This document shows positions 58,629 to 64,000 of a stretch of 64,000 nucleotides of DNA, in pieces. How positions within the stretch are numbered: position 1 is the first letter of the stretch; each line of letters opens with the position of its first letter. Below the pieces are notes generated by a model. The model had not been told where the DNA came from, did no database searches, and worked only from the letters and a program-made list of their open reading frames with translations. Source of the DNA: Laccaria trichodermophora (lineage: Eukaryota; Basidiomycota; Agaricomycetes; Agaricales; Hydnangiaceae); NCBI GenBank assembly GCA_018417955.1, contig JACTVC010000025.1, positions 744,001 to 808,000 of the forward strand. Direction: 5' to 3'. A program made the position numbers and the translations under genes.

Positions 58629-58784
58629 GGATGAATGCTGAGACAAGAGGTATCAGAAAATTTAGGACTTACGAGGATGAACCGGAAACCGGCTGAATGT
58701 TGAACATTAGCCGTGTTGCATATGCAACGAACACGCAATCCAAACCCCCTGCCCTGTTCCTTGCTCTTCCACTCGCCTCCTACA
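58629..58784. promoter_or_regulatory. Shared divergent promoter of the Plavaka genes with three symmetric motifs
   Basis: The two start codons are 156 bp apart. Within 47 bp lie CCGGAAACCGG (58682-58692, two CCGG arms), AATGTTGAACATT (58696-58708, perfect dyad with one central base) and GTTGCATATGCAAC (58715-58728, perfect 14-bp palindrome), spaced a few bases apart. Such stacking suggests protein-binding sites; which protein binds is not shown. Confidence 0.6.
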
Positions 58785-61047
58785 ATGTCCGCGCCCGAAG
58801 ACGTTCTTCCAAAGCGACGTATCACTGCTGATGGCGAATTAGGCCAGCTACACAACAGATATTCTCGCAAACGACGACGCACCAAAGAAGAAATCGCAGC
58901 CGATAAAGCCCAAGAAGCAGAGGAAAAGGCGGAAAAAGACCGCCAGGCCACTAAAGCCCATGCAGAATCATTGCGCGTTGCCGCTAAAAAGGAAGACGAT
59001 GTTCAGCGACGCGAGGACCAGATCAGAGCAAATTCTACACGCCCTGACCTTGTGACGATGGCTGCTCACCGAAGATATCGCGCCCGAGAGGCGGAGGAAG
59101 CAGGTATGGCTCTGCTGTTTTACAAAACATGACATTGAATCTGGATACAGAAATGGACGTCGATGAGTTAGCAGCTGAGGCTGAGAATTCGGAGGGTGCA
59201 CTTACCGATGACCTTATCCAATTGCCGCCTTTGTCGACCATGGGCACAGACTCTGAACCCGATTTGACCTTCAGTAAAGAAGGGTTTGAGGGTGAAGAGT
59301 CTGGAAGCGAGGACTCGGATGAGTACAAACCCGAGCATGATGAAGGGAGCTCGGCGGGGGTCACAGGGCGAAAGGATTCCAAGGTTTCAGAGGGGGAAGA
59401 TGACGAGGCCGAGGCCAGACTCTTCCAAGAGTTCCTCGCTCTGCGTAGGAAAGGGGAGAAAAAGAAGAAGACCGCTGAAAAGGTGTGTGAACGTTGACTT
59501 AGTAATTATAGACGTCTGACGTACTCACATCAAAACCACAGAAACCTGAACGGGGCGCTCTTCGCGCACAGATTGAACAGCTCAGGGAAAAGCCCTCTCT
59601 TGCGCCTGCTCCGCTAAGCGCAAAACGGAAGACTGTGGCCGTTGACGTTGACGAAAGGTGAGAGTTACCACAATAATGCACTGTTTCTAATGCGCCACCT
59701 GTAGTCCAAAAAAAGGGAAGCGTGCAAAACCCGCGGAGATGGGCGGCCTCAAATCAAACTGGAAGAAGCTCGTCGGCGTTGATAAGCGCCCTCCTCCGTC
59801 CACCAAACGGGAATCCTCACCCGACGTCACTGAAGACTTCGACAACGAGCTCAAGGGTGAGTTTGCGCAGGACGAGAGCGCCACGAATTTAGCATCCGCA
59901 CGCAAATCGAAGGCCATGGAGGCTGCTGTGAAAAAAACTCTTTCAAAGGGAACGGCTCAGGTACGCTGTCACCTGTCTATCACACCTGTTTACACTAACA
60001 ACACGGTTCGTCCAAGATGGGGATCGCTCTGCAACCCAAGGTGGAGCCCGCGGACACTGCAGTTTCAGTCAAAAGTGAGAAACCGACAAAATCGACCTAT
60101 GTGAATGGCGACCTCCCCTTCGAAAACCATCGCCGTGACCTCAAAGATTGGCAGCACAAGTTCATTCCCGAGTTGTGCGACTGGATGGGGACGATCGACC
60201 AACCATTCACAGCAAACGCTCACCTGGCTTTCGCTAACATTGTCGAAACACTTTGGGCTAACTACTTTCCCACTACAGGGGTGGCTAATGATGCTGTCCA
60301 TTTTATGGTGCGCATTCCCGCTCTCACGACTATCAACCTTGTTCCTGACTTTTCTTCTATACATCGCAATTCCAGGCATGGTCTGCGTTAAAAAATTGGA
60401 GGAGCGACATTGGCAAACGTGTGCTTGCATACCTCAAGAATCTATTCTCAAACAAGCCATTCAACAACGACACATTTAAGATTCAAGAATACGTGGCGGC
60501 TAATCTACACAATGTAACCTTTATCTACCGTGATCAAAAGGTATGTCTCAGGCTCGTCTCCAATGATTTTCAATGCTGATAATGGTTAGAATATGACAGG
60601 AGCGTATCGCTCTGACATTGTTCTAGACGCGTTCGCTTCCCATCTTCGATATGTCATGCAGATCGCCTCAACCCATGGAGACCAAACGGGCGCAATGTCT
60701 GTCTGTGTTGCAGCGGTATGACTTATTTCTTATATTTTACATGATCCTACTGACATATGCACATTCAGGTGGAACGCGGCTTGACGCTGTGGAAGAATGG
60801 AAAGGAACCATCAGCCGCTGATGCCACCAAGAAGAATTTCGTCGTCAACCCTTGGGCTGAACATGCATTCAGATATCTTCCGAAGATCAAGGAGCTGTCC
60901 GCGAAGAAGTGGGAAGCGATCGTTCGACTGGCCGCCCCCTTCGTCAAGAGCTCGGACCTCATCGATCTTACAGAGGAGAGCCTTGTCAAGAATGACATGC
61001 GGGCGGACATTCAGCTCTCCCCTGATGAAGATTCAGAGGATGATTGA
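58785..61047 (+). CDS. Second protein of the Plavaka element, unknown function
   Basis: Eight exons (58785-59103, 59151-59482, 59542-59657, 59705-59960, 60017-60307, 60376-60540, 60590-60715 and 60769-61047) sum to 1,884 nt, 627 aa, all phases consistent and no stop. The N-terminus (MSAPEDVLPKRR) leads into a strongly charged region likely to form a coiled coil (RTKEEIAADKAQEAEEKAEK), then an acidic region (EEDDEAEARLFQEFL-like) and Lys-rich stretches. From about residue 350 there is a helical domain: DWQHKFIPELCDWMGTIDQP, FANIVETLWANYFP, GKRVLAYLKNLFS and TGAMSVCVAAVERGLTLWKNG. I recall related C-terminal domains in many basidiomycete hypothetical proteins. Being inside the terminal repeats and divergent to the transposase, it is probably an accessory or regulatory protein of the element. 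Confidence 0.85.
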
Positions 61048-61358
61048 TGGGTGAGCTCCTTTCATATGTATTCTTAATCACTCTTATTGATTCATTAGGC
61101 CGTCAAAGTAGCTACTACATCAGTATTACATGTTGTTTCTGTAGAGGCGCGCTAATAAATAATTGTGTGCTCTTTTTTGGCTTTTTGTGGGCAGTGTGGT
61201 CCGATAATCCAAAACTTAAGATTGTGGCCCCACAATAAAATTATGGTAAGTTTGTGGAGCCACAAACAATCGTGGCGGGTCAGTCGCCACTGCAAGTTAT
61301 AATGTCCCCACTTTGTTTGTGGGAGTGTGGTTTGCGTGAGACGTGTGGTGCCACACGT
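61048..61358. other. Right subterminal region of the Plavaka element
   Basis: Non-coding and rich in GTGG/CCAC words in both orientations, such as GTGGCGGGTCAGTCGCCAC (about 61274-61292) and ACGTGTGGTGCCACACGT (about 61341-61358). The left end carries GTGGCGGG, GTGGCCAAATGTGGCC and GGCGCC. These could be transposase-binding sites. Confidence 0.6.
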
Positions 61359-61385
61359 GCCACACGTGATGTGATTTTCCTGATG
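61359..61385 (-). repeat. Right terminal inverted repeat of the Plavaka element
   Basis: Ends TGTGATTTTCCTGATG, the reverse complement of the left end; followed by CA at 61386-61387. Confidence 0.85.
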
Positions 61386-62107
61386 CAGAAAGCGTGCGAA
61401 TTAGATCTTTCACAGAAAGATTGAAGTTTTAGGCGTCAGCAATCAACTACTACATATCATTCAGACCTGTTTAGACCGGGAAGGCGGAGAGATATTTCCA
61501 AACGATGATGTTATGCTCAGATTCTCTGAACTTTACCCCCCGATCTATCCTCAGCTCTCTCTTTGGACCCTCCACCACAGTGGCCTTCAAGATCGATGGC
61601 AACAAGAAAGTGGCTGATGTTGGTTTACTTCTTTCCGTCACTTATAACTGATGCCCCTCGCAGTGATTGCCCTTCGTGTCTCAGTTGAGGTTTAAATTTA
61701 CGACAAGACGGGGGAAACATTGCCAATGCCATCTGGGAGTAATTCTTTCGATTAGTGCACACTTCAGACTCCTCAGTCTGCTTCAACTATCATCGGGATG
61801 TCAACCGAAATTTCCCTATTGGACGAGCTGCGACAACCGAGAGCTTGAAAATTTTGGCCCTCTTGGTGGCGATCTCTACTGCTCTAACGCAATGAACATA
61901 GGATTGTGTTTCAGTTTTTTTCTCTAACTTGCCGCAGCAACGCGTGGAAGCGCATTCCCATTTTGGAAGCAAGATCAAATATACCTTTATTCAGGCAACC
62001 CTTTGCTGGCCGGACGTATTCTTCCCAATCTCCCCAACTGTGTTCGCCAGTTTTTTCATCAACTCGATATCTATCAACGCAGATTGGCCATGTTCTCCTC
62101 TGAAAGC
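61386..62107. other. Gap upstream of the P450 gene
   Basis: Small frames on both strands without domain. No gene was seen. Confidence 0.45.
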
Positions 62108-62114
62108 TATAAAT
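62108..62114 (+). promoter_or_regulatory. TATA box of the P450 gene
   Basis: TATAAAT lies 50 bp above the chosen ATG at 62158 and would exclude the in-frame ATG at 62113. Confidence 0.55.
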
Positions 62115-62157
62115 GCGCAATGCACTAGGAACATGGTTTCCATCTATCTTTCCACTC

Positions 62158-64000
62158 ATGCTTTCCAGCATCCTCAAGGCCATAGCCCGGGTTTTATTGT
62201 CTTTATTCTGGATATGCTGGCGTATCGTTTGTCAGCGGTTATTCAAGACGGCACTCGACAATATTCCAGGGCCTCCGTCACCTTCCTTCCTCAAAGGTAT
62301 GTCTTCTGTAAATAAAAGACTTCCCTAGATTCAGGATTCACCGCAGGAAATTTTCCTCAGTTGTTCAACATCAACGGCTGGGATTTTCACAAGGGTATCG
62401 CATCCAAGTGTACGTTTATGGGTTGAATAAAGTATCATTGCTGAAGCTCGTGGTAGACGGTGGCGTGATAAAAGTCAAGGCGCTCTTTGGCGTAAGCTGT
62501 TTCTCATCTGCGAGAGACAAGGTTATGACGCTGATGTCTAATGATGAAGGAAAATCAACTCTACGTTTTCGATCTAAAGGCTCTCCATCACGTTCTTATC
62601 AAGGTTGTCCGATGCTCGATCTTAATCTACCGTAACGTTGACATCTATGCAGGATCAATATATATATGAAGAAACGTCAGCGTTTATCGAGTAAATACTG
62701 ACCTGTATTTCCGGAAGTTGTCTACCTGACGGTCCGAACTTTTTAGGGGCAACCGCATGATGCTTGGAAATGGTCTACCAGCGACGTTAGGTGAGTAATG
62801 CGAATATGTACTCGGGACGTACCTTATTATTGGTCGGCAGGGGATCATCATCGCCGGCAGAGAAAAATGCTCAATCCTGTATTTTCTAATTCAAACTTGC
62901 GAGAAATGAGTGAGTGGAATCAATTGCGCGCATCTATTCTTGCTGAGTACATCCCCAGTACCTACCTTATATAGCGTTGCACATAAAGTGAGGATGGGAG
63001 TCTCCTTGTTAATTGTATTCGATCTTATTTTCTATGTTAGCTTCGAACTTCGATTTCGCAGCAAGTCACTGACGGACCTCAAGAGGTAGATGAGATGATC
63101 ACCAAAAGGAGTTGCCACTTACTTCATGATCCCCTCTTTATCAGATTGATCTACTCTCCTGGACATCGCGTACTGCCCTGGAAATGGTTGGCCAGTGTGG
63201 CTTTGGTTACTCATTTGACTCGCTTGCAACAGATGCTACACCACATCCCTACAGCGTGTCAGTCAAAGAGTTGATGTGCGTATTGCTTACACGCGAAGCT
63301 ATGAATTTGGAGTTGGAGTTGATCTTGGTTTTAGGCCTGCCATCCTCCGAGTTTTATTCGTTCGCTCATATTTACTGGCACCCGCCGTCAAAATCGGTTC
63401 TCCAAGATTTCGACGCTTTATGGTTAACCTACTTCCATGGAAAAATCTGCATGATTTGCGGGATATCGTTGATACGATGTACAAGACCTCCGTGGAGATT
63501 TTTGAATCAAAGAAGAGAGCAATGATGGGGGGAGATGATGCTGTTGCGACTCAAATTGGACGGGAAAAGGACCTTTTAAGCACCTTGAGTACAGGAATTT
63601 TTCCTGCCTTTATATTTCCATTTTTACCGATTTTTCCATAGTGAGAGCAAACATGGATGCATCGAAAGAGGACAAGCTAGACGAATCTGAACTTATTGGA
63701 CAAGTGTCGTGCGCCTTTTACTTGCATTGACGAATTATCTATATGTGACTTTCCCGCGTTGGTAGGGCATTTACATTTGCTGCCATGGACACAACATCGA
63801 ATGCGCTTTGTCGTATTCTGCATTTGCTAGCACAATATCAAGACGTGCAGGATAAGCTTCGTTACGAGGTCACCGAGGCCTACGCCAAGCGCGGAAACCT
63901 AGATCACGACGAACTGGTCGCTCTTCCATATCTCGATGCCGTCTGTAAGGAGACCCTTCGCCTTTACCCTCCAGTATCTTTCCTGTTCAGAACGTGCGTA
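62158..64000 (+). CDS. Cytochrome P450 (3' end beyond the window)
   Basis: A haem-thiolate monooxygenase with about twelve short exons in view. The start MLSSILKAIARVLLSLFWI is a membrane anchor, followed by the proline-rich hinge NIPGPPSPSF. Exons then read NFPQLFNINGWDFHK, YGGVIKVKALFG, ENQLYVFDLKALHHVLIK, the C-helix part GDHHRRQRKMLNPVFS, WTSRTALEMVGQCGFGYSFD, FMVNLLPWKNLHDLRDIVD, the I-helix FTFAAMDTTSNAL with the oxygen-activating Asp-Thr-Thr, and the K-helix ETLRLYPP with the ExxR pair. The window ends at a GTGCGT donor just after SFLFRT, so the cysteine haem ligand is out of view. An endoplasmic-reticulum enzyme; substrate unknown. Confidence 0.93.

Larger units (their letters stand above)
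55142..61385. mobile_element. Plavaka-type DNA transposon, apparently complete, two divergent genes
   Basis: The left end 55142-55167 and right end 61359-61385 are inverted repeats; the outer 16 bp (CATCAGGAAAATCACA) are identical, followed by near-identical GGTGTGGC and CGTGTGGC words. The dinucleotide CA lies directly outside both ends (55140-55141 and 61386-61387), a possible 2-bp target duplication. Inside are a transposase (-) and a second gene (+), both without any stop or frameshift. Subterminal regions are rich in GTGGC/GCCAC words. Total 6,244 bp. Confidence 0.85.

Noticed and set aside
1..64000. tRNA and rRNA genes
   Set aside because: I looked for the conserved T-arm words (GGTTCGA and similar) with matching acceptor stems; the few hits had no cloverleaf context.

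Overview
The window is nuclear DNA of a filamentous basidiomycete, most likely an Agaricomycete. Genes are dense and cut by many short GT-AG introns of about 40-70 nt, there are no bacterial operon signals, and several protein families seen here are typical of mushrooms: FuA-like GST, Plavaka transposase, DUF4246, DUF6589, and a small secreted protein of agaricomycete type. I saw no tRNA, rRNA or CRISPR array. All exon joins were made by eye, so boundaries are models.

Layout. 1.9-22 kb is mostly ordinary host gene space: a membrane protein (+), transaldolase (-), a glutathione transferase (+), a BCP/Dot5-type peroxiredoxin (-), a large leucine-rich-repeat protein resembling PPP1R37 (-), a small two-helix membrane protein (-), a small secreted protein (+) and a TMT1-like methyltransferase (+). 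23.9-43 kb is a DUF4246 gene cluster: copies A and B on the minus strand, a scrambled relic near 33.5-34.2 kb, then copies C and D on the plus strand as a recent 2,456-bp tandem duplication. B and C/D form a large inverted repeat that also shares flanks. A secreted neprosin-type peptidase gene lies between B and the relic, and a Dma1/CHFR-type FHA-RING ubiquitin ligase lies between the relic and C.

43.7-61.4 kb is a transposon block. It holds a 3,053-bp Tc1/mariner-superfamily element with TA target duplications and a damaged transposase; a tyrosine-recombinase (DIRS-like) retrotransposon with Gag, RT, RNase H and recombinase reading frames, broken by in-frame TGA codons; a truncated DUF6589 gene; and a 6,244-bp Plavaka-type DNA transposon. 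The last has matching terminal inverted repeats and two uninterrupted, divergently transcribed eight-exon genes (936-aa transposase and 627-aa partner protein) that share a 156-bp promoter holding three closely packed symmetric motifs. The window ends inside a cytochrome P450 gene (+) whose haem-binding region lies beyond the edge.

The most interesting items are the apparently intact two-gene Plavaka element with its dyad-rich shared promoter, the patchwork divergence between the otherwise near-identical DUF4246 copies C and D, and the YR retrotransposon with a minisatellite inside its intron.
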